Assembly: GCA_000149265.1 (NCBI GenBank) | Contig: CH003228.1 | Coordinates: 1,098,861 to 1,162,860 of the forward strand | Origin: Ciona savignyi | Lineage: Eukaryota; Chordata; Ascidiacea; Phlebobranchia; Cionidae | Length of the DNA: 64,000 nucleotides | Direction of reading: 5' to 3' | Shown here: one piece after another, positions 22,501 through 38,786 of the stretch | How the letters are laid out: the number at the start of each line of letters is the position of its first letter | Numbering within the stretch: the stretch's first letter is position 1 | Position numbers and translations under genes: made by a program | The notes under the pieces: generated by a model | The model's input: only the letters and a program-made list of their open reading frames with translations | Told to the model about the DNA's origin: nothing | Database searches by the model: none

Positions 22501-24053
22501 TAAAATGATCTTAAAAGTTTAAAAAACAAAGTTGATGCAGCCCTACTGTGGCATAATCGAAGGATTGGCCATTTATACTGACAAATTGTGAAGCAATTGT
22601 TATTTCACGTACACAGAAATTGGAAGTTATGCATGTTATGGTGGCTCCCTAACCACCCCTCCACTCAGCGAATGTGTGCAGTGGATCAACTTCCATGAAC
22701 CCATCACCATGTCGGAACATCAGGTAAGGATGTCTAACCAGTATTATAGTTTGCTTTTTATTGGTGGTTTAAGTGTCTTCCCATAACTGGATACAGATTA
22801 ATAAATTTTTAGGATTGGGGCCTGTGAGTCCTCTTCCTAATTTTGTTTTTGGGCCATTTTTTTCTAAATTTACTTTTTAAGCACTTTATAGCATGGGCTT
22901 GAAAACAGAAAGCAGAATGCTATCTAATTTGTTGTCAATGAACACAGCCACATAGGGCGATCACCTCATGGAATTCCCCAGGTTCCCAACACAAAACCAC
23001 TGTAGTAACTTGTAACATTCAGTTTGTTTTGTTTTTAAGTGGAATTTGGATGCAAACCCGGGGTGGGTTATATGATCCATCTGTCCGTGCTTGTATCCTG
23101 CAACAATCAGTTTAGAGATTACTTGTACATTATACTGATCACTAATAACGGGTCTGTTATACATTTGTCTTTTTTATTTTTTCAGCATATGCTTGACAGG
23201 GTTGTTTTGTTAGTCAGATATAAAAGGGTTTAAAATTTTATACATCTTGGCATACATTATCTGGATGTGATCATTTGCATGAACTAATTTAGTTATGTAT
23301 AGCCAGAGGGAAATTCCAAACAAATTTAATCTCTTAAAATAGCCCAATTTTGGCCAATGTCTTTGCCAATTTTGATTACTAATGTCTATACACTAGAAAG
23401 AACAATTATTTTTTAAAGCTTTTTAAAAAAAAACTTTGGGTAAACTTGTAAACTAATAACAGAGGCCCAAAAATAAAAAAAATATATTTCTGGGTTTTCT
23501 GTCCCAATTTTGTTTGCCGAATTTTTAAGGTGTTTTAATTGGGATAACACTTTTGGGAGTTTTCACTTCAAGAGCCAGATGAGCTCAAATCTAATAAACC
23601 TAATTTTGGTTGGCAAGGGAGTGGTGGGAAGCCGTTAAATTTTAAAATTAGAAAATAGCCGGATCGGCACTAATAATTTTGTTGACCAAGTTTGGAAGAA
23701 GGGTTTGTGCAATCAGTTTTAAACTTTAAACAAAGTAGTTTTTAGTTAGATTTACACGGATTTGACAAAAATATATTCTATAATTGGACCTGATTGACAA
23801 GTTTGATTGTTCCATTAGTTTCTTATTGCAGAAACCAAACAATATACGCATGTATACTTCCTAAGTAAACCTTACGGAACTATATTTAGATTAGCCAAAG
23901 TATGTAATAACACTGCACCATCCTCAGATTAATCAGTTCAGAAGTCTCCATTCCACCAAAGAGGGAAGTGAACCACACAAGCCATTGGTGGACAACTACC
24001 GTCCAGTGCAGCCTATCAACGGGCGTGCTGTCTTCTGCAGAATCTGTTGTTAG
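19568..24053 (+). CDS. Alpha-carbonic anhydrase, cytosolic type
   Basis: Nine coding exons: 19568-19601, 20255-20346, 20932-21031, 21579-21697, 21811-21903, 22138-22203, 22266-22320, 22617-22723, 23928-24053. They join in frame to 263 residues (human CA2 260). It catalyses reversible hydration of CO2. All three zinc histidines are visible, in QFHFHWG and AHLVHQN, along with the gatekeeper Glu in GSEHT and the Thr of GSLTTPPL. There is no signal peptide, transmembrane segment or GPI-type tail, so it is probably cytosolic. The position of human His64, the proton shuttle in NGHAF, aligns to Thr in NTGTTAKF. The first coding exon is only 34 bases and is preceded by an AG acceptor (TTCCTAG at 19531-19537), so an upstream leader exon or a trans-spliced leader is likely. 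The isozyme class cannot be fixed. Confidence 0.93.
19998..20190. mobile_element. hAT-like MITE in carbonic anhydrase intron 1
   Basis: 193 bp with terminal inverted repeats of about 32 bases (GGTACCTCTAAATACTAGAG against the complement of the right end). Perfect 8-bp target-site duplication TTTAGCTA at 19990-19997 and 20191-20198. The core has TTAGGG-like motifs and resembles 6175-6243 in reverse complement. The open frame running through it is not a gene. Confidence 0.88.
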
Positions 24054-24301
24054 ATCTCTCAAAACCGTCCGAACTATACCAAACAATATTTTAATGATTT
24101 TAAATGATATAAATTATGCAAACTCCCTACCGTAGCACTTGCACACACATACGCCGTGTTGATAATTTTCTTCATAATATGCATGCGATGTCATTTCGTC
24201 CACCCATCACCTCTTTGGTCAAAACCACTTGATCTAATTTGATCTAATCTATATATTCCTATTATCAAGACGCTCATAATATATCGTATTTATTCCAAAT
24301 G

Positions 24302-24307
24302 AATAAA
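24302..24307 (+). terminator. Poly(A) signal of carbonic anhydrase
   Basis: AATAAA about 250 bases after the stop codon. Confidence 0.35.
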
Positions 24308-25890
24308 TTTATGGAAGTACTCTAGTTATTTTCCACATACTACAAATCTATTAGCGTTGTAAGAATTAGGTACATGCCTGTTTTTATTAAGTCCTGTGTC
24401 TGTCAATCTCGACAAAGGTTTTTTTTCCAAGAATTGAATATTTACTTTTATGTCTGGAATCCTGTGGTGTGAGTGAATGAAATAACTCACAAGTAAGTAA
24501 TTGTTTGTGGAGTGTTCAATAATTATGAATTTTTTGGTCTTGTTGGCTTATCGGGCTTTAACACCAGTCACGAACTATTTGAGCACGCAGCATGAAATGG
24601 GTCAGAATAATGGGCAAGCGAGACAAGTCCTTTTACGTGCCGACTAACCATAAACGATTAACACTGAAGATTTTATGGTGCAGTCGTGAAGGAAATGCGC
24701 CTTAAACAGCATCATACACATAACGGTTTGAATAGAAAATGCAGTTTATGTAAGAACATAAAAAACGATGTTAGTAAAAAACAGTAATGTTGTGACTAAT
24801 AACGAGAAGAATCGTAATGGTGGTAGACCTGAGTAATCGATCATTGAGGGCATGTCAAGTGTGCAGTGGTGCAACGCTATCGTATATGACTGCAAATGCG
24901 ACTTTAAATTGAGTTTAACGTGATGCCAACAATACAAGGCTAATCAAATCGTTTCATAACTGACACCAAATTGTCAATAGAAAGTTGCATGTTGTTTTTA
25001 TACGAATATTGTAATGTTTAAAGCTAAACTTTAACGTCGTTACATCATCGCCAAACACCAATGGAATTCTTGTTCCATTTTATATTGCGCTATTGAAACA
25101 TTTAAGCACTTTTAATAGGTCTTAAAGAATTCAGGCGCCACTACTATACAAGTGGTAAAATTACGTCATAGTTCTAGTCAAATAGAGCTAGGCCATATAT
25201 GGCGCACAAAGAACGAAAGGCAGTATTCACAAAAAGGACTTCACGGTTCAATAGCAGTATCAGGTGTGGCCAATTGATGATTAACAGAATAGACGCTGTA
25301 CCGGCCGTGTTAGATTCGTATACAGCTTATAATTGTGTACGTTAAGTCAATTATTAGTTTACATTTTGGAATATTTAACCGCCTGGGTATTCTGCGTAAT
25401 CACTATTTTCAGTGAGATTGTAGTCATACTATTTGAGGAATGTGTTTTGATACCAAGTCACGATTAAAGTAAAGGGATTTTAAGATAAGCAAACATAAAT
25501 AATAACAAGATTTTTCAAACTAATGTTGGTTGTTTTTCGGTGCTGTGATGTGTAAGCCAAACTCCATCAACAATGTTTTGGTCTACCTGGTTTTACGTGA
25601 CGCAAATCTATATGTATGCGGTAGTGTGGGCATGACGACCATTTCCTCGTGTGATACAGAAGCGCTATTTAGATATTATATCACTTCCGTGCTCATTTTT
25701 AGTCCGTTGTCGCTTTGTTTGGCTTAACTAGTCGCATTTATGAGTATTAAAAATGAGTGCAGGTATAACCGACCTGAAAAATTCGGGCGTTTCCGTAGAA
25801 AAATGGTAAGATTTTAGCAAAGAAAACGATCAAGTTTAAATAGCTTGACAATTTAGTATTGCACTTAACTGAAATAAATAAAGAAAGGCC

Positions 25891-25984
25891 TCGAGCGTTA
25901 ATAGCGAAACGTCATTATGATTGTTAGGTACATTTTCGAGCGTTAATAGCGAAACGTCCTATAGTGATTGGTAGGGTACATTTT
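25891..25984. repeat. Tandem duplication upstream of the tropomyosin-like gene
   Basis: Two adjacent copies of about 46 bases. Each starts TCGAGCGTTAATAGCGAAAC and ends GGTACATTTT, with divergence in the middle. The shared core GCGTTAATAGCGAAACGTC is identical in both. It lies 290-390 bases before the start codon. Confidence 0.8.
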
Positions 25985-26014
25985 ACAAATCATGTGCAGA
26001 TCAGTTGACACACT

Positions 26015-26024
26015 AGTGATCACT
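26015..26024. promoter_or_regulatory. Palindrome with paired TCAC half-sites
   Basis: AGTGATCACT is a perfect 10-bp palindrome overlapping the 8-bp palindrome CACTAGTG. It contains two inverted TCAC motifs, similar to T-box half-sites, about 255 bases upstream of the tropomyosin-like ATG. Function is inferred only. Confidence 0.3.
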
Positions 26025-26277
26025 CTGGATATCTGGAAAATTAGTCTCCGGTAATATTTATTTTTATTATCATACATGAAATAAAAAATAATAATACCCC
26101 CATCGTACAATAATACAAAACTCTTAACTTATCATCCGTACCCTTATTAATAATTCCGTTGCAACAGAAATATTGTTTCATCTTTTTTTCTTCTGTGTTC
26201 CGAATTTATTATTCATAAAATATTTAATACCTAATTGGCTTTGATTTTAAGTTACGCTTACTCTATTAAGTAGCAAA

Positions 26278-27436
26278 ATGGAGCAAATTAAAAAAAAGGT
26301 AGCTGCTCTGCGCATGGACAACGAAGAAAAAGAAATCAGAATTGAAGAATTAGAGAAAAAACTCAGAAATCAAGACGAAAAATATGCAGAGTTAGAACAG
26401 ACTTTAATGCAATCTGAGAGGCGACTTAATCTTATTACAAATGAAAATGAAACTTTGGAAACTCTTGCACGAGAAAATGAATCAAAATTGCGTGAGGTAA
26501 TATATTAACCCTAATGTCAATTTCTATTTCATTATATGTAAGTCTTCGATTGGAATATTATGGTAATCTTTGCTGACCGGCACTATACCCTGTGAAATAG
26601 GACTGCTGTGTTACAGACTATCTTCATCACCTTTAGATCATTCCGTAGCGTTGCGGGCTAGTTGCAAATCAAAGTATTGGAGATATGTATAGCACAAGCG
26701 TGGTCTGGCAGAATTGCATATTTATGATTTGTACCCGTGAATGGAAAAACGCGGGTGTGTTATGGACAACGTCAGATTTACTCTTTCCTCTATCATTATA
26801 ATAATTGAGTACTGTATATTGTTACCGTATACGAAGAAACAATAAATAAACTAAAAATACCTCAGGAAAAGATGGCGTTATTACACATGCGATCTTCAAA
26901 TTGCCTTTCGCATACCGTCTATTGCAGTGGTATTACATATGTCACTACCGTCCAGCTCGCGTATGTTTCATCAACTTTCGGCTTCATGCAGGACACCGAC
27001 ATACATTAATAATTATTCTGGTTTCTTTATTAGATAAGAAACGATAATCTTTATCAATTAGGCTTAACAAACAATAGTAAATTATTTTTTTTATTTTCTA
27101 TCAGGCTGAAAAAGGAAGAGATGCTGCCGAGCATGAACTGTGTACACTTAAAAACGTCGTCAATCAATTAGAAGGTAGCTTTATATTAAATTACAAAAAA
27201 AATATTCAACGCCCTTCGCAAAAATGATCAATTTATCTCAAAAAAGTTTCATTATACGCTTAACGAAGATGCCTATGTCATGATATTAATCGCTGCTGCA
27301 AATTCCTTACTTCGCAATTTCTAACCGGCAATGTTTACTTTTTGTTTTAACAGATGATCTTGAAAAAGCTGAAGAAAGTGCTAAAAAGGCAAAATCTGAG
27401 TTGGAGAACACATTAGCAGAATTAGGTGATATTTAA
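26278..27436 (+). CDS. Short tropomyosin-like coiled-coil protein
   Basis: Three coding exons, 26278-26496, 27105-27174 and 27354-27436, give 123 residues. Nearly the whole chain is charged, proline-free heptad coiled coil. The N-terminus MEQIKKKVAALRMDNE closely follows the tropomyosin start (M-x-x-IKKKM-x-x-LK-x-D). The C-terminus, with LEDDLEKAEESAKKAKSELE and ending AELGDI, resembles the tropomyosin tail. At 123 residues it is under half of a standard 284-residue tropomyosin, so it would span about three actin subunits at most. A tropomyosin-like gene in Ciona is a reported notochord target of Brachyury; this may be that gene, but I cannot confirm it from sequence. The frame is unbroken and the junctions are canonical, so it looks like a real short gene rather than a fragment. 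Confidence 0.85.
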
Positions 27437-28487
27437 GGAGAGCAAATGCGAAATTTAATAGTATTAAAACCTTTCAAAATGTTTAATTTGAGCGACGTGC
27501 TCAAAGAAAAATAAACCAGTTAGATATCTACGCACATTTTTTTGCCAGCGTTATTTATTATTGTGCCTTTTTATCTTTATAATATCAATTGTATACTTTA
27601 ACATTACCATTTCCTTTTGGTACATTCCAAGTGCTGTGCGGAAACGTTTTATCTTATATTTGTACTCGTGTCGGGAGTTTTCATTTATTATACTATCTCC
27701 GTAAATATACTTATATATTCCAATAGTTAAGTGTGTTAAGTAATCTTAAGTATATAATTTGAGCAGTGAACAGGCAATGTGTGTTGACATAATTCATTGT
27801 AGCTTGCTGTCCAGTTGACCGGCTATCTTATGTTTTGTAACCCGAAAACTATTTATTACCAGGCTACTTTTTTTAAATGCATGATGGACTTCCCAAGACC
27901 ATTTTAAGTAGATTTCGGTTTATAAACTGGTTGCGCTATCCATTAGGCCAAAAAAACTGACGCCAAATCTTTACTTGCAGCATCTAAAGTAAAATAATAT
28001 TAATAACTATATTTATATGGGTAAGACGTCAAACTATATCTCGGTATCAGATAATATACAGATCAAATGTTTTTTTACCTAGATATATGTTTCAATGTGA
28101 ACTTACGCTTAATTTCATTTAAATCTAAACTCAATATAAAAAGTCAATATTCGTACTGAATTTATTGATAAGAATATGTGGACTAGATGAAAGCCATTTA
28201 AAATTACTATGCATAAAAATTACTTAAATTGATAAGTTTGTCAACTAAATGTGGTAAAGAGGGTGGGGTCCGAATTAAACACTAATTTGTGGTGTAATAA
28301 GTAAAATATTCCACATAACGGAATTATCAACTTGTAATTACCTTGCTAATCTACTGTAAAATATATTTGTTAAAATTAATCTTTTCGCAGTTTACCCAGT
28401 TTAAATTAACCTCGATAATAAGAATAAGTTGCAGCGAGTTAATGCAAGATTAATTATAACAGATGTATAACACTAAATTTAAAGTAT
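27437..28487. other. Convergent intergenic region, tropomyosin-like / CYP4
   Basis: About 1 kb between two 3' ends. AT-rich, with no recognised repeat or gene. Poly(A) hexamers at 27510 (plus strand) and 28161 (minus strand) bound the probable UTRs. Confidence 0.6.
27510..27515 (+). terminator. Poly(A) signal of the tropomyosin-like gene
   Basis: AATAAA 73 bases after the stop codon. Confidence 0.5.
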
Positions 28488-32831
<4,344 letters not shown>

Positions 32832-34224
32832 TTTTATTTTCTGTTGGAATTTTATCGGCGATTGAGAGTCGTTATCATAGGCGAACGATATACATGCATT
32901 TATATAACATTAAAGTTTTAATACTTAATATATTTTTGGGGACTAAGAAATATATTTTGTTTCTTAAAAAATCTATAATTTAACGTTCTTGTAATAAACT
33001 TTGTGAACTTTAATAGCAAAACTCTCTATATTTTGTGCGGTAATTTAATTATGCGTAGTTGGCACAGATATGCATGGTATAGAATAATTGCAATTTGTCA
33101 TTAATAGTACGTGTAAAATATCGTGCTATAGGCTACAAACTCTTTCCTATTCACCACTATAAATCAGCTTAATAAATAATTTGAAACTTAAATAATAACA
33201 GACTTTCCTAGCCTACCACTTGGTGGTAATTGGTAACAGTTGAGTACTATTAGTCTGTTGCATTTAATAAATACTTTTGGTTTGACCTTCACCACCAACG
33301 AATAAACTTCCACATACTATACAGCATAGTATCTGCATTGTGTATGAGCTGTATAACATGTTCACATATTTGCATTGCAACTCATTGTTTGCGGCGCAAA
33401 TAACAAAGTTAATGCTCTACTAACATAATAAAACAAACAAGTAAAAACTTTATTGCGTAACATATGTAGTATTTTTAATAAACTGACAATCAGGTGACAA
33501 CATTTTGTTATGAAAGCATTTGTTTCATTTTTTATCAACTACGCTGCGGTGTTTGTATTCTGTGGAGAAAAATTTATATTGTTAGAGATGATTGACAGCG
33601 TTAGAATGCGACATGGAGTTTCCTAACCCCGGGGTGGGGATTCGGGAAGAATCCTTTTCAAGTGATGTCCGCTAAGTGCCCTGCCCAATGACACAAACGA
33701 CTAGCTGCCAGTTTCGATACTACAACTTTATAGATAAGACAAAGTAGGCCTACTAACTAACTAAGCTATTTGGCTGGAAAAAAGTTTATTTCTGTTGCTA
33801 AGGAGAAATTTTCTCGCTTACTCAGATGGTTTGGTTTGTAGCTTAGTCCACTGGGAAAACGCGGAACGATATTTCAGTGGCGGTAAACACATTAACACTT
33901 TTTATTTAAACATACTTTACCAGACGTTGGCGGGGAAATAAATTGAAAAATAAAAAGTGGTCCGTGAGCTTGTTTAAGTTGGCCACACTAAAAAAAATAA
34001 GTAAACAAAATTATTTTGTAATGAGTGCTGTTTTGTATTTTTGCCTAACCAGCAAATCGCCTTCGCAGTCCCTTCCCGATTTTTTTTATAGTACGCGATA
34101 CCATTTCAAGAAAAAATAGCCACTAGATGGTGGTAAAGAGCACAAAACATCTCACAGAATAAATAAGCTTTATGCATGCTTATATAACCTAATACAGAAA
34201 TCAAAATTAAGGGCTTACCGTAGC
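32832..34224. other. Divergent intergenic region, CYP4 / Abraxas-like
   Basis: 1.4 kb between two 5' ends. It holds a reversed SINE head fragment at 33645-33772 and otherwise AT-rich sequence with no gene. Promoters of both genes are presumed here; no clear TATA or Inr stands out. Confidence 0.55.
33645..33772 (-). repeat. SINE head fragment, reversed
   Basis: On the minus strand it reads TAGCTTAGTTAGTTAGTAGG, then AGTATCGAAACTGG and GTGTCATTGGGCAGGGCACT, matching the head and body of the SINE at 30180. The tail is missing. Confidence 0.65.
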
Positions 34225-37200
34225 ATGAAAGTAAAGATCACATCACCATGTACCGCAATGCTGCTTTACGAAGCTGCCAGGTCACCCGGACAAACGGAAG
34301 GTGGACTTATTGGTCAAATGAATCAAGAGACTTTAACAAATATAACTGACGCCAACGTATCAACAACAGTGGAGAATGTTTTGTGTAAGCATGTTATATT
34401 ACACCTTTCTTCTTATGTGATTTTTATTGTCAGCAATGACGTTTTGTGTTTTTTATCCAGATAGCCTATTTATGGGGCAGTCTGACGGAAGTCGAAAGGT
34501 TCTGAACAGCCACTGGTTAGATGGTTGTGTTTGTGGGCAAGTCACATAATGGACATTGTTTTAACACAGTGAATTATTAGGTTGTACTAAAACATTACGA
34601 ATATCTTAAGCACAAACAACACAGTGGAATAACAACAATAGGAGGACTCGAAGTAATCTGATAGTTACCTGTATGATATCTCCCCTTCGAAGTACCAGCT
34701 AAAAGGTGACCGACCAGTTAGTCTGGTGGTTTAGTGCGACTCCTTTTAAACGAAAGGTTGCAGGTTGAAAACTGGTCGCTAACGAGTTGGCTGTGTCCTT
34801 GGGCAAGGCACTTAACGGACATTGCATTAACCCAGCAAAATAATGGGTTTTACTAAACTGAAGGAACGTGTTTATTATATACAACATAACTCCAATAGCT
34901 CCGTTAACCCGATCCTATTCTTTCCTGTTTCAAACCTACCACCATCTTGTTATTTAACAATGGGTGTTATAATAAACTCTGCAGCATTGCAAATGACACA
35001 TCTGACCCATCTTTATTACAGTCCAATAAACCGATTTTTTACATCACAACTTTGTTCAATTAAAAAAACTAAACATTCAAAATTTAAAAGCTCTTAAGCC
35101 CAGGGGTTCTTAAGCTTTTTATTGTTGGCTGACTAGGCCTTTTTTGGTATATTTTTCATCATAAAATATGAAAAACTGAAAATAATTTTTCGATTGGTTA
35201 AATAAAGTTTTGTTAAAACAAGTTTTAAAATTGTTAAGAAGAACCTGTTATAATAACATAAATAAATATAAAGACTACACACTAAATAAAAAATAGGTTA
35301 TTTTTATAAAAATGGCTTTATAGATTAACCCTTTAAAAACGAGATAAACAAATTTGGCTTTTCTGACATGTGCTCATTCAAAATAAAAAATCTCAAAAAT
35401 TCCTTGTCTAAACTTTTAAAGTTTGGTCTTGTTGAAAAGCTATATGATATATTTTAAAAAAACAACAAAAATAAACATACCTTTGTATTTGAAACTTTTA
35501 AGTAAAGTTTTCTTAAATTTTATGACTTATTGGTCTAATTTTCAGGGAAAATCCTCACAATTTTCAGGGGAAAATTCTCTTTTTTTCTAATACTACGCCC
35601 AAAATGTATATTTTATCAGTTTCGTTTTTTGCTATGTCCCAGATGTAATCTTACCAGTTTATTTACGATTTTGTGGGGGTTTTGACGCACAAACTGCGCA
35701 AAAAGAATCTTGTTTCTAAAGGGTTAAAGTTAATTACCTGTACAATTGTTCATAATGAAAAGATCGTGACTTTGTCAGATTACATTACAGTACCAAAACA
35801 TAGATACAGTTTCTATACTTGTTATTTACTTTTGTTTTCTTTGTTCTAGTATTCATTTGTATAATTAGTCTGGCTTCTTTAGAACAAAGGACTAAAATTT
35901 TGAAATTCGAGAAATATAATTTCCATATTGTATTTGCTGATTACTTGACTTTATTTTTCAGCACTGCATACCATCTGTGCACTTCCTGTAAGTTTATTAC
36001 AGAAAAACAAGGACCAAACAAATGTTACACCAAACTGTTATGGGTGGTTCAAATTTTGTAGAAGGCCAAGTATGAAACTGACTGTCAGAGAAAAGGTAAC
36101 CTCTCTTTATGTGAATCCTTGTTTCTTAACTGACTTTTTCTTTAAACTGAGATTATCACCTTGGCTTAAAAATGATGTAACTTTGGGCATAGTGTTACAA
36201 CAATTTAATTACTTATAACCCACACATGAATAGTTGTTAAATTTATTGTTTTACGACATAAGCTGTTGTTATTTATAAAATTTGCTTTTTTTACAATAGG
36301 TATTGTTGTGTAAATTACCCAATACTATAGTGTCAGAATTATTGTTTTGTTTTTGTCTTACTTAAATATCCAACAGTCAATGCATCGTAAATTGGTGAAC
36401 AATTTGAAAGAAAATGGTGGATTGGCATCTCAAATTATCACTTTGCTTGTGCAAGAAACATGGGTGGAAAACTTGTCCACATATACCTGGAAGTTATCTT
36501 CTTTTGTGCTGGATGAACACAGGTTAAAATAACAAGTTTCCCTTTCTATTGCGTCAAATTTTTATCTAGTTGTTATAGTTGTTAAATAATAGAACCAGTA
36601 TATAATTATACATTAAAAATGCTCTGCAAGGCAATTCATATAATTAAAAAGTAATAAACATGTAAACCTATTCTTTGACAGGAAATTTATTCCATGTAAA
36701 GTGGAAATAGTGAATTCAAAAGCATCTGTTTGCGGAACATACAAACCCTACCCAACCATACACCAGCAGGACAAGTTACCTGGTGTTATTGGCGCTATTG
36801 ACCAACTTAAGGTCACTGTGGCACCCAGTAATTCATTCACAATTGTAGAAGCTGTTACGTAAGTTTACGAATAAATGCATTATCACATTCAGATTGAAAT
36901 AATTTTCTTTAGAGCATGGGCCCACGCCAGTTATATAAATTGACAAATTCAACTAATAATCTGTTCAAACATACGTCTACTTAACGAGCATGACAAGACA
37001 TAAAACTGATTTAATGTTTATGAAAACAAATTTCAGCGTTGCTGGAAATAAAATTATGAAGTTGCTGGATGAATCTGCCAAATGCTGTAATAGAACCGAA
37101 GCTTTGCTGTCCTCTGCTTATAGTGAACAGACAGCGTTACAAATGAAACTTAAATTATTAAAAGGTACTGTATAGATTGTTATTACTATTTGGTGTGTAC

Positions 37201-38538
37201 CATAGCCTACTATTTTAACAGAACTGACTTAGTGGTGCAAACTGGTAATGTTGTATATTAACTAATTAATTCTTATACTATTATGATAGGTGGTTCCTGA
37301 ATCCATTACTTGTTACTGGCTCAAAACATTGAAATCGCTGGACTGGAGTATATTGTGAAATGACTGAGCTAATAATATTCTAAACATAACCAATTTCAAA
37401 AAGAAAAGTATGTTTAACAGTCCAATCCCAACAAAAAAGATAACTGATAAACAACTTAATGACTTAAATTTAAGAAATTGATATGCATTTTAAAATTGAC
37501 GCTTCATGTGTTTGTTTTCATGTATACAATAAGAGTATTTATAAGGTACAGTAACTAGGGATGCACAATATAGGATAATTAGGTATTCTAGAATATTTTA
37601 TACTAATATATTTTGAATCTAGAATTTCGAATACTATTCTAAAATGTTTACTGTTTATTTAAATTTGGTATGATATCTAATAATTGCGTCATATTTAAAG
37701 GTGCAATAAACCATGTGTATTAGGAGGGAAAGTGACCGACCTTTGTCTTTGTGTGTGCGCGCCCGTTAAGCGCGTCCTGTATACGGACACAAAAGATAGC
37801 CTAATCCATGCTTATCAATTGTCGCACACATGCTAAGACGTTGCGCTGATGTTTACATTATTGAAGGATTGATTTTTGTTGTGCAATGGTTTACGTTTTT
37901 AATTATGAATCCCAACTATTCTTATTAAATTGCTTGTAAAGATGCCAATCCCTAGAGATTTGAATCTTAAAGATTCGAAATTTTATATTGTGCATCCCTA
38001 ACAGTAATATTATAACGTTCTCAATAAGTATTGCATCATTCTCAATATTTTTCTTATAGATCAAAGGCAAGCTCTCTGTACAAATGTTGCTGAAATGGAA
38101 GAAATTGGAAGCTGCTCCTCCGAATCTAGTGATGAAGATCTTAAAGACAGCATGACAAAAACAGCAGAGCTTCTCATTGATTTACATGATAAAGTTAAAA
38201 ATAACCCCTTAAAACATGAACAAAATGTATTGCCTCCACATACTCATTCTTGCACTTCGAACTTAGGTAATTGTTTAAATACAAATGTTTGTTTAAGTAA
38301 ATCTGTTAAAAGACGACTAGAAACCCCACCACCATCAGTATCTAGTGACCCATTTGATTCTCTTGTGGACTTGGCAAAAGCTGAATTACTTAAACCCGAC
38401 GACAATTCCAATCTTGCTCTCGAGGACAACAATGAACTGACAAAGCAACAAGAAACATTGCTAGCAGAGTATAATGATGATAGATCATGGGCTGAAAGGA
38501 CTAGATCTGGGAGAAAACAACCGAAAAATGAGGACTGA
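34225..38538 (+). CDS. Abraxas-like scaffold (ABRAXAS1/2 family, BRISC or BRCA1-A)
   Basis: Exons 34225-34384, 35962-36095, 36377-36522, 36682-36858, 37037-37164 and 38060-38538 join in frame to 407 residues (human ABRAXAS1 and ABRAXAS2 409 and 415). Abraxas proteins are catalytically dead MPN-domain partners of the K63-specific deubiquitinase BRCC36. The N-terminal MPN start (KVKITSPCTAMLLYEAARSP, then TEGGLIGQ), the CYGWFKFCRRPSMKLTVREK block matching vertebrate GWYKFRRH...REQLLHK, and the later coiled-coil region (about residues 205-260) support the family. The tail is acidic and serine-rich and ends GRKQPKNED, lacking the SPxF motif that binds BRCA1 BRCT domains, so it is closer to ABRAXAS2 in that respect. 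The segment equivalent to vertebrate FSFYD is not in this model; an exon near 34462 may supply it. The family is likely, and the first junction is uncertain. Confidence 0.75.
34708..34915 (+). repeat. tRNA-derived SINE copy (in Abraxas-like intron 1)
   Basis: Head GACCAGTTAGTCTGGTGGTT, B-box-like AAAGGTTGCAGGTTGAAAAC, body GTGTCCTTGGGCAAGGCACT, and the start of the tail CCAATAGCTCCGTTAACCCG. The terminal part is missing. About 40 bases in the middle differ from the copy at 30180. Confidence 0.75.
37556..38000. mobile_element. hAT-like MITE in the last Abraxas-like intron
   Basis: 445 bp. Starts TAGGGATGCACAATATAGGA and ends with the inverted ATATTGTGCATCCCTA, a typical hAT terminal sequence. 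Flanks ACAGTAAC (37548-37555) and ACAGTAAT (38001-38008) form an 8-bp duplication with one mismatch. No coding frame. Confidence 0.88.
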
Positions 38539-38744
38539 AAATCATATGCGTTGTTACATTAGGATGCCAACCAACCATTATAAAAATGGTAATGATCTCC
38601 GTAATTTCTTTGGTTTATTTGTATTATATACCATTTCATAAAATTAAAAAGTAAACAATAATGAATCAGCAAATACGTGTTTTCTCATGACAAACACTGA
38701 ATAATTATTTATTTTTTCTTTACTCTTGCTCAGCAGTATTTTCA

Positions 38745-38750
38745 TTTATT
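38745..38750 (-). terminator. Poly(A) signal of NADK
   Basis: AATAAA on the minus strand, about 215 bases after the NADK stop; another lies at 38708-38713. Confidence 0.4.
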
Positions 38751-38786
38751 TAGAATATTGACAATTCTTCTTTTAAGAAGGTGACA

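Larger units (their letters stand above)
24054..26277. other. Intergenic region upstream of the tropomyosin-like gene
   Basis: 2.2 kb without a supported exon. A candidate poly(A) signal for carbonic anhydrase is at 24302. The rest is the presumed regulatory region of the gene at 26278: a T-box-like AGGTGTGG at 25262, a tandem 46-base duplication at 25891-25984, and a 10-bp palindrome AGTGATCACT at 26015. Confidence 0.55.
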
